Source: Ancylomarina euxina (GTDB lineage: Bacteria > Bacteroidota > Bacteroidia > Bacteroidales > Marinifilaceae). From it: 64,000 nucleotides of DNA. Shown piece by piece: positions 27,493-37,773 of this stretch. The notes under the pieces are model-generated. The model worked only from the letters and a program-made list of their open reading frames with translations. It was not told the DNA's origin and made no database searches. How positions within the stretch are numbered: the first letter of the stretch is position 1; each line of letters begins with the position of its first letter. The stretch lies in assembly GCF_003863355.1 (NCBI RefSeq), contig NZ_QQWG01000009.1:62001-126000 (forward strand). The letters run 5' to 3'. The position numbers were made by a program, and so were the translations under genes.

Positions 27493-28010
27493 ATGGATTC
27501 GAAGCTATCCTATAAAGAAAAGTGCGATTGTGCAAAAAGCAATTTTTGCAAATACATTAATCATGATGATAATTTTTCATCAAGCGAAAAACCTATCTCA
27601 CAAAGGTCATTCTGGATGATAAGATATCAGGAATCTTATATGTCAGTAGTGTTTTGGCAGCTTGGCCATTTATAGCTGGTTTAATCGACTCCATTCTTTT
27701 TCCGGGCATTGTCGTTTATGCTATTTTTCATGGCGTAGTCGATTATAAAGTCCTCACTCCCCCTATCCTCTTCCTCGGAGCTAATATCCTTGCAAAACTG
27801 ATTTATATATTAATCAGTCTGAAAGGGAAAGTTAAAGTCTACGATATTCTTATCTCTGTACTTCCTTATGCCGGATCGGCGTATTTACTCAGAAAGTTTC
27901 TTATCAAAGACCAACTTCTATCTCAAACTGTTTACGCCTTTCTTAAAATGAAAAAACTGGAAATCAAAGGTCAAATCATTGAATTTATCAAGAAGAAAAC
28001 CAAACTATAA
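27493..28010 (+). pseudogene. frameshifted gene for a small membrane protein (about 170 residues if repaired)
   Basis: Two frames each carry protein-like sequence. The first runs from ATG 27493 (MDSKLSYKEKCDCAKSN) to a stop at 27675. The second continues to 28010 (ISGILYVSSVLAAWPFIAGL, then a membrane domain of two to three segments and a basic tail). The second frame has no ATG or GTG start, only TTG codons. A -1 shift at the A5 run 27587-27591, inside GAA AAA CCT, joins them as SSSEKTYLTKVILDDKISG. This may be a real lesion, a sequencing error or recoding. The family is not recognised. A terminator follows. Confidence 0.65.
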
Positions 28011-28027
28011 GTCTAAATCTAAGGTAT

Positions 28028-28060
28028 AAAAAAAGGACTTGCTCATGAGCAAGTCCTTTT
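28028..28060. terminator. bidirectional terminator between the plus-strand run and rplT
   Basis: An almost perfect palindrome (28032-28060, AAAGGACTTGCTC and its complement) with A and T runs on its flanks. It serves both the gene ending at 28010 and the thrS-infC-rpmI-rplT operon ending at 28083. Confidence 0.88.
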
Positions 28061-28082
28061 CAAAGTAAAATAATCTATAATG

Positions 28083-28436
28083 CTATTTAGCTGCTTTAGC
28101 CTTTCCCACTACAGCTGTAAAAGCTTGTGGGTGATTCATTGCTAAATCAGCCAAAACCTTACGGTTGATCTCGATGTTAGCTTTATGCATTAATCCGATT
28201 AATTGAGAATATGAAAGACCTTCAAGTCTTGCTGCAGCGTTGATACGCTGAATCCACAATGCACGGAAATTTCCTTTTTTCTTTTTTCTATCACGGTAAG
28301 CATACTGCAAACCTTTTTCCCATGTATTCTTAGCTACTGTCCACACATTAGCTCTAGCACCAAAGTTACCTTTAGTTTCCTTAAGAATTCTTTTTCTTCT
28401 AGCTCTAGATGCTACAGAATTAACTGATCTTGGCAT
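28083..28436 (-). CDS. rplT: 50S ribosomal protein L20
   Basis: 117 residues. The basic N-terminus [18 protein letters not shown] and the RNA-binding globular part ([18 protein letters not shown]) are standard. It binds 23S rRNA early in large-subunit assembly. Last gene of thrS-infC-rpmI-rplT. The 94-bp gap to rpmI is longer than the others in the operon; in several bacteria L20 represses rpmI-rplT through such leader structures, but I see no obvious mimic here. Confidence 0.98.
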   Translation of the reverse strand: MPRSVNSVASRARRKRILKETKGNFGARANVWTVAKNTWEKGLQYAYRDRKKKKGNFRALWIQRINAAARLEGLSYSQLIGLMHKANIEINRKVLADLAMNHPQAFTAVVGKAKAAK

Positions 28437-28530
28437 AATTTTAAAATTTAGAATGTTAGCGTTCCCATTGGGACTCTTTTGTGCTAAATCACTCGGTTAA
28501 TAAACTGAAAAAATCAAAAATTGATTTTTT

Positions 28531-28728
28531 TTACAACATGTTAAGCATTAACTTAACATTCTTCTGGTCAGCTTTGCTTACAGCACCAAAATAAGTAAGA
28601 TTTCTCTTTCTCTTTGTACTTTTCTTAGTCAAGATATGACTCTTAAAAGCGTGCTTTCTTTTGATCTTTCCAGATGCAGTCAAAGTAAATCTTTTCTTTG
28701 CGCTGCAGTTTGTTTTCATCTTAGGCAT
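28531..28728 (-). CDS. rpmI: 50S ribosomal protein L35
   Basis: 65 residues, [20 protein letters not shown] then [20 protein letters not shown], matching L35 along its length. It begins 28 bp after the infC stop, in the conserved infC-rpmI-rplT order. Confidence 0.98.
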   Translation of the reverse strand: MPKMKTNCSAKKRFTLTASGKIKRKHAFKSHILTKKSTKRKRNLTYFGAVSKADQKNVKLMLNML

Positions 28729-28756
28729 TGTACAAACTTATTGATTATATACTAAA

Positions 28757-29311
28757 TTACTTTTTCTTTTTTGGCGCAATAAACATCGTCATACGCTTAC
28801 CTTCAAGTCTAGGTAATTGTTCAACTTTACCATGTTCTTCAAGATCCTGAGCAAATTTCAACAATAAGATCTCTCCTTTATCTTTAAAAAGAATAGAGCG
28901 ACCTTTAAAGAATACAAAAGCTTTCACTTTAGCACCTTCAGCAAGAAATTTACTAGCATGTTTCAATTTAAAATTGTAGTCATGTTCGTCGGTATTTGGA
29001 CCGAAACGAATCTCCTTAACAACAACTTTAACGGCTTTTGCTTTAATCTCTTTCTGCTTCTTTTTCTGCTGATAAAGAAACTTATTATAATCGATTATTT
29101 TACAAACTGGTGGATCGGCATTAGGTGAAATTTCCACCAAATCTAATTCCTTTTCCTGAGCAATTTTCAATGCTTCGGCAATAGAAAACACACCTGGTTC
29201 TACATCATCACCGACGATACGAACATTACGGGCTCTAATCAACTGATTTATCTTATGTTGAGCCTCACGAGGTGCAAAACCTCTTCTGTTTCTGTTTTGA
29301 AATCCAGCTAT
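28757..29311 (-). CDS. infC: translation initiation factor IF-3, probable AUA start codon
   Basis: About 184 residues; IF-3 prevents subunit rejoining and checks the start codon and initiator tRNA. The first ATG/GTG/TTG in frame (TTG at 29242) would cut off conserved sequence. The frame continues upstream with [20 protein letters not shown], the usual IF-3 N-terminus. The only sensible start is ATA at 29309-29311, placed 8 nt after AAAGGAGG (complement of 29320-29327). Non-AUG infC starts allow IF-3 to repress itself in other bacteria. The core [18 protein letters not shown] and C-domain [18 protein letters not shown] are typical. It follows thrS by 22 bp. Confidence 0.93.
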   Translation of the reverse strand: MAGFQNRNRRGFAPREAQHKINQLIRARNVRIVGDDVEPGVFSIAEALKIAQEKELDLVEISPNADPPVCKIIDYNKFLYQQKKKQKEIKAKAVKVVVKEIRFGPNTDEHDYNFKLKHASKFLAEGAKVKAFVFFKGRSILFKDKGEILLLKFAQDLEEHGKVEQLPRLEGKRMTMFIAPKKKK

Positions 29312-29319
29312 GGCTAGTT

Positions 29320-29327
29320 CCTCCTTT
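29320..29327 (-). promoter_or_regulatory. strong Shine-Dalgarno AAAGGAGG deciding the infC start
   Basis: A full anti-SD complement 8 nt before the ATA at 29311. Strong Shine-Dalgarno sequences are rare in Bacteroidota, and most genes in this window lack one. This one supports the upstream non-AUG start of infC. Confidence 0.8.
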
Positions 29328-29333
29328 AGTTAG

Positions 29334-31286
29334 TTAATAATTCTCAATAGAAGACATCTGTTCTCCTACTTCTTTCTTAATTAATTCAGCAAATTCATTA
29401 ATTTGCATAGTCCCCATATCACCCTCTCCTTGTCGACGAACAGAAATCGTATTTTCTAAGGCTTCTTTTTCACCAACAATTAGAAGATAAGGAATCTTTT
29501 TCAATTCATTATCACGTATTTTACGACCAATTTTCTCATTTCGGTCATCTAACACGGCGCGAATATCGGAATTATTTAACGAATTTAAAACTTTTTTCGC
29601 ATAATCATTGTATTTTTCACTGATTGGCATAATCACCGTTTGCTCAGGAGTTAACCACAATGGGAACTTACCGCCAGTATGTTCGATCAAAACAGCAACG
29701 AAACGCTCCATAGATCCGAATGGAGCACGATGAATCATAATAGGACGATGTTTTTGATTATCGCTTCCTACATATTCCAAATCGAAACGCTCAGGCAAAT
29801 TATAGTCTACCTGAATGGTACCCAATTGCCACTTACGTCCAATTGCGTCCTTAATCATAAAATCAAGTTTGGGTCCATAGAAAGCTGCCTCTCCATATTC
29901 CACAACAGTATTTAGACCTTTTTCTTCAGCTGCTTCGATAATTGCTTGTTCAGCTTTCTCCCAATTCTCGTCACTACCAATATATTTCGAGCTCTTTTCC
30001 TTATCTCGTAAAGAAACCTGAGCCGTATATTCAGTAAAGTTTAGTGCTTTAAAGATGATAAAAATAATATCTATTACTTTTTTAAACTCTTCTTTCAACT
30101 GATCTGGAGTACAGAAAAGGTGTGCATCATCCTGCGTAAAGCTTCTTACACGAGTTAAACCGTGAAGTTCTCCACTTTGCTCATAACGGTAAACGGTTCC
30201 AAATTCAGCAAAACGAACAGGAAGATCCTTATATGAACGTGGCTTAAATTTGTAAACTTCACAGTGATGAGGACAGTTCATCGGTTTTAATAAATATTCT
30301 TCTCCTTCTTGAGGCGTTTTTATTGACTGGAATGAATCCTCACCATATTTATCGTAGTGCCCAGAAGTTTTGTATAAATTGATGTTTCCAATATGAGGTG
30401 TAATGATCTGCTCATATCCAAACTGCTTCTGAACACGTTTCAAAAATGTCTCAAGACTTTCTCTTAACTGGGCTCCCTTTGGCAACCACAATGGCATTCC
30501 CTGACCAACATTTTGAGAAAAAGTGAAAAGTTCCATCTCTTTACCCAACTTACGATGGTCGCGTTTTTTCGCCTCTTCCATCATCACAACATACTCATCC
30601 AAATATTTCTTCTTTGGAAAAGTAATACCATAAACACGAGTCAACTGTTTTCTCGTTTCATCGCCTCTCCAGTATGCTCCAGCAATAGAATTTAATTTAA
30701 TTGCTTTAATATATGAAGTGTTTGGTAAGTGTGGTCCACGACAAAGATCAGTAAAGCTACCTTGCTGATAAAAGCTAATGGTACCATCATCTAAATCGTT
30801 AATCAACTCCACTTTATATCCCTCATCTTTCGAGTTGAAAAACTCAATAGCTTCAGCTTTCGTTACATCCTTACGCGTATACTCGCTTTGAGTTCGAGCT
30901 AATTCCAACATCTTCTGCTCAATTACTGGCAGATCTTTATCGGTTAGCATACGATCTTCACCTAAGTCAACATCATAGTAAAAACCCATATCGATGGCGG
31001 GTCCAATACCAAATTTAACTCCAGAATAAAGTGCCTCAAGAGCTTCAGCCATTAAGTGAGCCGATGAGTGCCAAAAAGCGTGCTTCCCTTCTTCATCATC
31101 CCACGTGTGAAGCTTAATGTTTGCATCTTCATTAATCGTACGTGTCAGATCATACAACTGTTCGTTCACCGTAATTGACAAAACTTCTTTTGCCAATCGA
31201 CTAGAAATGCTTTTTGCGATCTCAAGTCCTGAGATGCCAGCTTCAAATTCTTTTACTGTTCCATCCGGAAATGTAATTTTAATCAT
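29334..31286 (-). CDS. thrS: threonyl-tRNA synthetase
   Basis: 650 residues. An N-terminal TGS domain ([15 protein letters not shown]) is followed by the editing domain ([13 protein letters not shown] gives the HxxxH). The class II catalytic core has motif 2 ([20 protein letters not shown]), the zinc-binding cysteine in [15 protein letters not shown] and motif 3 in [11 protein letters not shown]. The anticodon-binding domain closes the protein. It heads the operon with infC, rpmI and rplT. A -7 element (TATCTTTG, complement at 31425-31432) predicts a leader of about 130 nt. Confidence 0.98.
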   Translation of the reverse strand: MIKITFPDGTVKEFEAGISGLEIAKSISSRLAKEVLSITVNEQLYDLTRTINEDANIKLHTWDDEEGKHAFWHSSAHLMAEALEALYSGVKFGIGPAIDMGFYYDVDLGEDRMLTDKDLPVIEQKMLELARTQSEYTRKDVTKAEAIEFFNSKDEGYKVELINDLDDGTISFYQQGSFTDLCRGPHLPNTSYIKAIKLNSIAGAYWRGDETRKQLTRVYGITFPKKKYLDEYVVMMEEAKKRDHRKLGKEMELFTFSQNVGQGMPLWLPKGAQLRESLETFLKRVQKQFGYEQIITPHIGNINLYKTSGHYDKYGEDSFQSIKTPQEGEEYLLKPMNCPHHCEVYKFKPRSYKDLPVRFAEFGTVYRYEQSGELHGLTRVRSFTQDDAHLFCTPDQLKEEFKKVIDIIFIIFKALNFTEYTAQVSLRDKEKSSKYIGSDENWEKAEQAIIEAAEEKGLNTVVEYGEAAFYGPKLDFMIKDAIGRKWQLGTIQVDYNLPERFDLEYVGSDNQKHRPIMIHRAPFGSMERFVAVLIEHTGGKFPLWLTPEQTVIMPISEKYNDYAKKVLNSLNNSDIRAVLDDRNEKIGRKIRDNELKKIPYLLIVGEKEALENTISVRRQGEGDMGTMQINEFAELIKKEVGEQMSSIENY

Positions 31287-31626
31287 CCTATTGTGTTTAA
31301 TTTTTATTCACACCGCTACAAACCGGCATGATTATACTAGAATAGAAAACCTGAATTCCAGAAAAATCATTTGACTAAATTGGCTTATTTTCCATGAAAA
31401 CAAGCCAGTCCGAAATTCAATCCACAAAGATATAACATTCTGGATAAAATAGTCTCATTTAATAGCTCCAATTCACCAAGTGATAAAAACTGTACTTTAA
31501 TGACATAAATCCTTTTCTATTTTTTAAAAAAATGAAACCTTTGGGGCAACAATATAAAAACACGCTCATTTTATTAATGACAAATCAACTTAAGGACAAT
31601 CTAAAACAAAAATCAATTCATAAAGT
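31287..31626. other. divergent intergenic region between thrS and the DPP IV gene
   Basis: 340 bp of AT-rich sequence. It contains the -7-like TATCTTTG for thrS on the minus strand (31425-31432). No convincing plus-strand promoter, RNA or small ORF was seen, and no T-box features. Confidence 0.4.
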
Positions 31627-33837
31627 ATGAAAAATTTCAAGCATTTGCTTGCCATAGGCTTATTCCTTTGCCTTTCAATTTCACTATTTGCACAGCAAGG
31701 TGTGAAAAAAATCACCATGGAGGATATCATGCTCAACCACACTTTTGGGCAGAAATCAGTATACGGCTTACGTTCCATGAATGATGGCATACATTACACA
31801 ACACTCGAGGAAAATGGAACTAAAATTGTGAAATATGCTTATGCTACAGGTAAAGCTGTTGATACACTTCTTGATTTAAACAAGTTAAAATCGGAAGAAT
31901 TAACGAGCACCTTCGATTATGAATTTAATACTGACGAAAGTCGAATTCTATTAATGACTGATCGTGAGAATATCTATAGGCGTTCATTCACTGCAAACTA
32001 TTTCATTTTCAGCTTTAAGAATAAAGAGCTGAAGCCTCTTTCTAAAAATGGGAAGCAACGTTTAGCGACATTCTCTCCTGATGGAAGACGTATTGCATTT
32101 GTTCGTGACAACAACATTTTCATTCATAACATTGCTTTCGGCTCAGAAAGTAAAGTGACTAAAGACGGAGAATTCAATAAAATTCAGAATGGTACTCCTG
32201 ACTGGGTTTACGAAGAAGAATTTGAATTCAATAAAGCTTTTGACTGGTCTCCAGACAGTAAGGCTTTAGCTTATCTGAAGTTTGATGAAAGCGAAGTTCC
32301 AATGTTCAATATGAATAAATTTGAGGGCATGTACCCTCAAGTTAAAGGCAATGCTTTATATCCTGAAAACTACACTTACAAATACCCAAAAGCTGGCGAA
32401 AAGAATTCAATTGTTGAGGTTTACGTTTATGATGTAAACGACAGATTAACTAAAAAGATGGATGTTGGTGCTGAAACAGATCAGTATATCCCTCGTATTA
32501 AATGGACTGCTGATGCTAAAACCCTTAGTATTTGTCGCCTTAACCGTCACCAGAACAAACTAGACATCCTACTAGCAAACTCTAAGACGGGTAAAACTTC
32601 AATTTTATATTCTGAAGAAAACAAGTATTATATAGACAGTAATACTCTTGATGATTTAACCTTCTTGGATGACAACATGCATTTCATTTTCTCTAGCGAG
32701 AAAGATACCTTTCTTCACTTATACCTATTTGACATGAATGGGGACCAAGTTCAGCAAATTACTAAAGGTGATTGGGATGTTACTGAATTCCTTGGTTACG
32801 ATCAACAGAAAAAGGTATGTTATTACCAGTCGGCAGAAGTATCGCCTATGGATCGTAACATTTACTCAATTAAACTAAACGGGAGCTCAAAGAAAAACTT
32901 AACTCCTTCAAAGGGAACAAATGACGCGTCTTTCTCAAAAGGATTCAAATATTTCATCAACAGCTTATCTAGCGTTTCGCAACCAAGAACAGTTAGCCTT
33001 TATAATGCTAAAGCAAAACTGATTCGTACCCTTGAAGACAATAAAGAACTTGTTGAAAAGCTTAAAGATTATCAGTTCACGTCAAAAGAATTTATTCAAT
33101 TACCTGCTGCTGATGAGTTGACTCAATTGAATGCATGGATCATCAAACCTTTTGATTTTGATCCAGCAAAGAAATATCCTGTATTAATGACTCAGTATAG
33201 TGGTCCTAATTCACAACAGGTATTAAACCGTTGGGGAATTGACTGGTACAACTACTTGGCTCAGGAAGGTTATATCGTTGTTTGTGTTGACCCTAGAGGA
33301 ACGGGTGCCAGAGGTGAATTATTCCGCAAGTGCACTTATATGCAATTAGGCCGATTAGAGTCTGACGATCAAATTTCAGCAGCAAAAGCATTAGCTAAAA
33401 AAGATTTTATCGACGGAGATCGAATTGCGATATGGGGCTGGAGCTTCGGAGGTTTTATGTCTTCGCTATGTTTAGAAAAAGGAAGCGACGTATTTAAATC
33501 TGCTATTGCCATTGCTCCGGTAACTAACTGGCGCTATTATGACAGTGTTTACACAGAGCGTTTCATGAGAACACCTGCTGAAAATCCATCAGGATACGAT
33601 GACAATTCGCCTATCAATCATACCGATAAACTGAAAGGTAACTTATTGTTATGCCATGGTACATCTGATGATAACGTACATGTACAAAACGTATACGAAT
33701 TTGCTGAACGCTTAGTACAATCTAACAAGCAATTTGAAATGCAGATTTACACCAACCGTAACCATAGTATTTATGGTGGTGTGACTCGCTTACATCTTTA
33801 CAATAGATTCAACAAGTTCTTGAAAGACAACTTGTAG
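31627..33837 (+). CDS. dipeptidyl-peptidase IV (S9 family serine protease)
   Basis: 736 residues with a signal peptide (LLAIGLFLCLSISLFAQ). It cleaves N-terminal X-Pro dipeptides in the periplasm. The beta-propeller domain carries the substrate-positioning pair in PDWVYEEEFEF, and the C-terminal alpha/beta-hydrolase domain has the nucleophile in WGWSFGGF (S606), the acid in GTSDDNVHV (D681 or D682) and H713 in NRNHSIYGG. Length and order match DPP IV of Porphyromonas and other Bacteroidota. It is transcribed alone, with a bidirectional terminator after it. Likely role: peptide nutrition. Confidence 0.95.
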   Translation: MKNFKHLLAIGLFLCLSISLFAQQGVKKITMEDIMLNHTFGQKSVYGLRSMNDGIHYTTLEENGTKIVKYAYATGKAVDTLLDLNKLKSEELTSTFDYEFNTDESRILLMTDRENIYRRSFTANYFIFSFKNKELKPLSKNGKQRLATFSPDGRRIAFVRDNNIFIHNIAFGSESKVTKDGEFNKIQNGTPDWVYEEEFEFNKAFDWSPDSKALAYLKFDESEVPMFNMNKFEGMYPQVKGNALYPENYTYKYPKAGEKNSIVEVYVYDVNDRLTKKMDVGAETDQYIPRIKWTADAKTLSICRLNRHQNKLDILLANSKTGKTSILYSEENKYYIDSNTLDDLTFLDDNMHFIFSSEKDTFLHLYLFDMNGDQVQQITKGDWDVTEFLGYDQQKKVCYYQSAEVSPMDRNIYSIKLNGSSKKNLTPSKGTNDASFSKGFKYFINSLSSVSQPRTVSLYNAKAKLIRTLEDNKELVEKLKDYQFTSKEFIQLPAADELTQLNAWIIKPFDFDPAKKYPVLMTQYSGPNSQQVLNRWGIDWYNYLAQEGYIVVCVDPRGTGARGELFRKCTYMQLGRLESDDQISAAKALAKKDFIDGDRIAIWGWSFGGFMSSLCLEKGSDVFKSAIAIAPVTNWRYYDSVYTERFMRTPAENPSGYDDNSPINHTDKLKGNLLLCHGTSDDNVHVQNVYEFAERLVQSNKQFEMQIYTNRNHSIYGGVTRLHLYNRFNKFLKDNL

Positions 33838-33850
33838 AATTTTATAGCAT

Positions 33851-33891
33851 AAAAAAAAAGAGCTTATTCCAATCGGGATAGGCTCTTTTTC
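33851..33891. terminator. bidirectional terminator between two convergent S9 peptidase genes
   Basis: A long stem (AAAAGAGC/GCTCTTTT extended by G-U pairs, 33855-33870 with 33875-33890) has a nine-A run before it and a T run after it. Confidence 0.85.
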
Positions 33892-33909
33892 GTTTCAATA
33901 ATCTTCTAT

Positions 33910-34992
33910 CTAAAATCTGTATCCAGCTTTTTGCAATTGCTTCAAATTAGTAATGGGCTTATTTGGATTAAGTTCTTTACCCAAGAATTTATAGATCTTC
34001 ACACGAATCTCTTTTGCTTTCTTTGTATCCATTCTATCAAAAGAGTGTCCACCTGGTACATCCTGAAAAATTTCATACTCAAAGGTCTTTCCATCTGCTT
34101 TTAATGATTTAATCAAGTGTTCCACTTCAATTACATTCACATCATCATCATTTGTATTGGTGTGGATTAGCAAAGGCGTATTCTGAAACTTATGGGTATT
34201 CCATGCTGGCGAACGACGACGGTATTCTGCCAAATTATCATTAGCTGTTCTACCTATATGGTATTCTGCGGAATATAGATCCCGGTATTCCTGAGTCATA
34301 TATCCCATGCGAGCAACAAGGTCACTTACAGGTACACCTGCAAATCCAACTTTAAAATCATTGGGATGATCGAATAGGTTAAAAAGAGCTATCATACCTC
34401 CATGACTCCAACCCATAATACCTACTCTGTTCTTATCAACAAAGTCATAGTTCTCTATCATATAATTTCGGCTGGCATATACATCTTCAACTTCCAACCC
34501 ACCATAATCAATCTTCTCATAGTGCCCCTTACCATATCCTGTGCTACCTCTGTATTCCGCAGCAACCACAATATATTCCTGAGCAATTAACTCACGAACA
34601 ATATGTGTGTAATAGGTTGTAAAATCACCATGAACACCACCATGGGGCAAAACGATTAAAGGGTATTTCTTATCAGGGTTGATGCTTTTAGGAACAAAAG
34701 TATAAGTCCAGAACTTTACAGGATTTCCTGCACCTTTTGCAGTTGGATTCTTCTCTTTCCATTTTGGAGGTCCATAAATATAAAGCTTATCGATATGAGC
34801 CACATCGCCAACCCTCTCGAACCAAATCAGATCATCAACCATTTTTTGTAGGCGATCCATTCTATGATCCAAATTCGTATTGTATTTTTTAAGGTCTTTC
34901 AGCTCTTCCTTAATCGGATTCTGATTTTGTGCATTAAGGCCTACCGCTGAAATGAGTATAACCAGTAGGCTTAAGAAAATTCTTTTGTTCAT
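33910..34992 (-). CDS. secreted alpha/beta hydrolase, prolyl-oligopeptidase-like (S9 family)
   Basis: 360 residues with a signal peptide (FLSLLVILISAVGLNAQ). It holds only the hydrolase domain, without a beta-propeller. Oxyanion region LPHGGVHGD, nucleophile in MGWSHGGM (S196), acid in NTNDDDVNV and histidine in PGGHSFDR. It belongs to the peptidase S9 / acyl-peptide hydrolase group, but substrate choice cannot be predicted. It converges with the DPP IV gene, which may point to related peptide processing. Confidence 0.85.
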   Translation of the reverse strand: MNKRIFLSLLVILISAVGLNAQNQNPIKEELKDLKKYNTNLDHRMDRLQKMVDDLIWFERVGDVAHIDKLYIYGPPKWKEKNPTAKGAGNPVKFWTYTFVPKSINPDKKYPLIVLPHGGVHGDFTTYYTHIVRELIAQEYIVVAAEYRGSTGYGKGHYEKIDYGGLEVEDVYASRNYMIENYDFVDKNRVGIMGWSHGGMIALFNLFDHPNDFKVGFAGVPVSDLVARMGYMTQEYRDLYSAEYHIGRTANDNLAEYRRRSPAWNTHKFQNTPLLIHTNTNDDDVNVIEVEHLIKSLKADGKTFEYEIFQDVPGGHSFDRMDTKKAKEIRVKIYKFLGKELNPNKPITNLKQLQKAGYRF

Positions 34993-35050
34993 TGTTTGAG
35001 TTTTAGGTTAGCAATTAAATTGCATGCCCAATTTACACAAATCAATGGAA

Positions 35051-36379
35051 TTATCTCAAGACATTACTTACTTGATAAATCGAACGGGTCGCTTTTGTTA
35101 TTTTATAACGATCATCCATTCTGTGGCCAACCAGCCAAATAATATCATCACCAGAGACAAGCAACCATGCATCTTCTTTATCTGTCAATGAGAATTTATT
35201 ATCGATAAAATAATCGGAGATCTTCTTTCTACCTTTCATTCCAATAGGATGAAAAACATCACCTTCCTGCCATTTACGTAACTTCAGGGGGAAGCTTAAT
35301 TTATCAGCATCGAAACAGGCAACTTGAGGGTCTGTTGAGAATTTAAAGTCTGAGGAGAGTTCGAAAATACGGCATTCCAATTTCAATTCCTCTTCAATGG
35401 ATAGTCCGCTTTTATTGAGCTCATATTCACCAGCCACTTTTTCTTCTTTTTCTATCAGAATCAAGTATTCCCGGTCGCGTAAAAGCTGATAGTTTTCAGA
35501 ATAAAATAACTTTCCCGAAGTGGCATCCAAAGATTCAATAATATTAGCCACGTCACGAGAATGGAAACCATAGGGTTTCAATAATTCAAAGAGATGAGAC
35601 TTATTAGCTGGCAGGTTCTTGAGTTCAGAAACTGAAATCAACAATTTATCGTCTTTCTGATTGATGAAGTTCATTTTTTTATTGCTGATCTCATTATTGT
35701 AAATCAACTCGACATCTGAAAACCTAGCCACATTTTCATTCATAGTTTTCTGAATGCTAGGGTTTATTTCCCGCAGAACAGGAATAATTTGATGGCGAAT
35801 TTTATTCCTCACGAAATCGGTTTGAGCATTGGTATAATCCTCACGATAATTCAAAGTATTCTCTTCGGCATAAGCTTTTAACTCATCTCTCGAGAAAGGT
35901 AGTAAAGGTCGAATCAGACGGTCTTTTTTTGCTTTTATTCCTGTTAAACCATGAATACCAGTTCCACGAGCCAGATTGATTAAAACCGTTTCAATCACAT
36001 CATCAGCATGATGAGCAGTAAGTATATACAGACACTGGTTAGCCTGACGTATGCTTTCGAACCATTCGTATCGTAAATCGCGTGCAGCCATCTCAATGGA
36101 AATCGCTTTTTCTTTAGCATACGCAGTCGTGTCGAATGCTGTCGTACAAAACGGGAAACTATACTTTTCAGCCAACTCCCCAACAAAAATCTCATCACCA
36201 TCAGAGTCCCCAGCTCTCAATCTGAAATTACAGTGTGCAACAACGCAATTCATCTCCATTTTGTGTAGAAGATGAAGTAAAACCACAGAATCGAGTCCAC
36301 CACTAACAGCAACCAGAAGCTTTTCATTTCGATAAAACAAGTCTTCTTTTTCGATATGACGAACTAATTTTCTAAGCAT
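35051..36379 (-). CDS. tilS: tRNA(Ile)-lysidine synthase
   Basis: 442 residues. The PP-loop is VAVSGGLDSVVLL (SGGLDS at 26-31) and TAHHADDVIETVLINLARG is the second signature. The C-terminal TilS domain includes SFPLKLRKWQEGDVFHPIGM and KISDYFIDNKF. It converts C34 of tRNA-Ile(CAU) to lysidine with lysine and ATP, so that AUA is read as isoleucine. This is of note because AUA seems to be the start codon of infC in the same window. It follows pabB by 77 bp. Confidence 0.96.
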   Translation of the reverse strand: MLRKLVRHIEKEDLFYRNEKLLVAVSGGLDSVVLLHLLHKMEMNCVVAHCNFRLRAGDSDGDEIFVGELAEKYSFPFCTTAFDTTAYAKEKAISIEMAARDLRYEWFESIRQANQCLYILTAHHADDVIETVLINLARGTGIHGLTGIKAKKDRLIRPLLPFSRDELKAYAEENTLNYREDYTNAQTDFVRNKIRHQIIPVLREINPSIQKTMNENVARFSDVELIYNNEISNKKMNFINQKDDKLLISVSELKNLPANKSHLFELLKPYGFHSRDVANIIESLDATSGKLFYSENYQLLRDREYLILIEKEEKVAGEYELNKSGLSIEEELKLECRIFELSSDFKFSTDPQVACFDADKLSFPLKLRKWQEGDVFHPIGMKGRKKISDYFIDNKFSLTDKEDAWLLVSGDDIIWLVGHRMDDRYKITKATRSIYQVSNVLR

Positions 36380-36456
36380 TTCAGTTATCGGTTATCGGTT
36401 ATCCATTGCGACTATCGGAAGACCGACAACTAACAACAGACAACAATCGTTAAGTA

Positions 36457-37770
36457 CTAGTTATTTCCCAGAACCTGCTTAATCGCCTTAGCTTTCAACA
36501 GACATTCCTCATATTCCTTTTCTGGATCGGATTGCATGGTAATGGCACCACCAACCATAAATGAAAGATAATCATCTATGGCATTATATTGTATGCTACG
36601 AATCACAACATTGAAATCGAAATCGGCTTCAGGTGTGATATAACCCACGGCAGCAGAAAATAAACCCCGCTTAGTCATCTCATACTTCTCAATCAATTTC
36701 ATGGCCCGCACTTTGGGAGCTCCAGTCATCGAACCCATAGGAAAACTATGTTTTATACAGTCTACAAAATGAATATCTTCTCGCAATTCAGAAACCACTG
36801 TTGAAATCATTTGATGCACTTGAGGAAAGCTATATATCCCACAAAGCTCTTCTACCTTTACCGATCCTTTTGCAGCTGTTCTTGACAAATCGTTGCGAAC
36901 CAAATCCACAATCATAATATTCTCAGCTCTCTCTTTAGGATCACTATACAGAAATTCCTTGATTTGATAATCCTCTTCAGGTGTTTTTCCTCTTTTAGCA
37001 GTCCCTTTTATAGGTTGAGATATAATCTTTAACCCTTGTTTCTTGATATATCTCTCTGGTGATGCAGATAATAAAAACTTATTTCCCAAAGCATAATAAC
37101 ATGAATAAGGTGTTGGAGAAACTTTTCGTAAACTTCGATACGTTTCCAAAGGATCAATCTTTGTGCTTTCAGCATAAAACTCCTGACAGAAGTTGACTTC
37201 ATAAATATCTCCCAGACGGATATGATTTTTCAAGGCATTTACAGCCTCAAGATATTCTTCTTTGCTAATACGATGCTGAATACTTGGAACCAATGAGGCT
37301 TTTATTTGATCTACTTCTGTTAATAAAACTTGATTAACAAGCTCCTTAATATCTTCCTCTGAATTTTCGCTTTCGAAATAATGAATCACTAATAGATCTT
37401 CTTTCAAAGCTAAGACCCATCGAGGTTGAAAGAAGTGAAGGGCTGGCATTTTTACGCCATCAAAATTCTCAGAAGATAAATCTTCCAATTCATTCTTTAG
37501 ATCGTAAGTCATAAAGCCAAACCACCAATCCTGATTAGCATCGTAAGTTTGTTTCAAAGTATCAAAACAGTTCTCTTCAAGCTGAATCTCATTCAAAGCA
37601 TCTATCCCAGCAATCAATTCGTATGAATTGTATTCTTTTTTAGAATTCGCTTTCTGATTCACCTCATGACTATCGAGAATAGCAAGTCTGTTAAATTGCT
37701 TGCTCCAAAGCAATACTTGCTCCTTAAATTCGACCGGATCCGATATATGAAAACTTAAGATTTTTCGCAT
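36457..37770 (-). CDS. pabB: aminodeoxychorismate synthase component I
   Basis: 437 residues of the chorismate-binding family. Conserved stretches are SQPIKGTAKRGKTPEED, MIVDLVRNDLSRTA, SFPMGSMTGAPKVRAM and the end GGAITMQSDPEKEYEE. The PIKGT core, with lysine in the catalytic position, is typical of PabB, which makes 4-amino-4-deoxychorismate for folate. Anthranilate synthase TrpE is the alternative, but length and lack of trp neighbours favour PabB. No pabA or pabC is adjacent. A -7 element (37774-37782) lies only 3 bp before the ATG, so the mRNA may be leaderless. Confidence 0.9.
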   Translation of the reverse strand: MRKILSFHISDPVEFKEQVLLWSKQFNRLAILDSHEVNQKANSKKEYNSYELIAGIDALNEIQLEENCFDTLKQTYDANQDWWFGFMTYDLKNELEDLSSENFDGVKMPALHFFQPRWVLALKEDLLVIHYFESENSEEDIKELVNQVLLTEVDQIKASLVPSIQHRISKEEYLEAVNALKNHIRLGDIYEVNFCQEFYAESTKIDPLETYRSLRKVSPTPYSCYYALGNKFLLSASPERYIKKQGLKIISQPIKGTAKRGKTPEEDYQIKEFLYSDPKERAENIMIVDLVRNDLSRTAAKGSVKVEELCGIYSFPQVHQMISTVVSELREDIHFVDCIKHSFPMGSMTGAPKVRAMKLIEKYEMTKRGLFSAAVGYITPEADFDFNVVIRSIQYNAIDDYLSFMVGGAITMQSDPEKEYEECLLKAKAIKQVLGNN

Positions 37771-37773
37771 GGT

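Noticed and set aside
27654-28010. Independent 118-codon gene starting at TTG
   Set aside because: The frame is open and protein-like upstream of that TTG, and there is no plausible start; better explained as the 3' part of a frameshifted gene.
31287-31626. T-box or other riboswitch before thrS
   Set aside because: No T-box sequence, specifier stem or terminator/antiterminator pair could be recognised.
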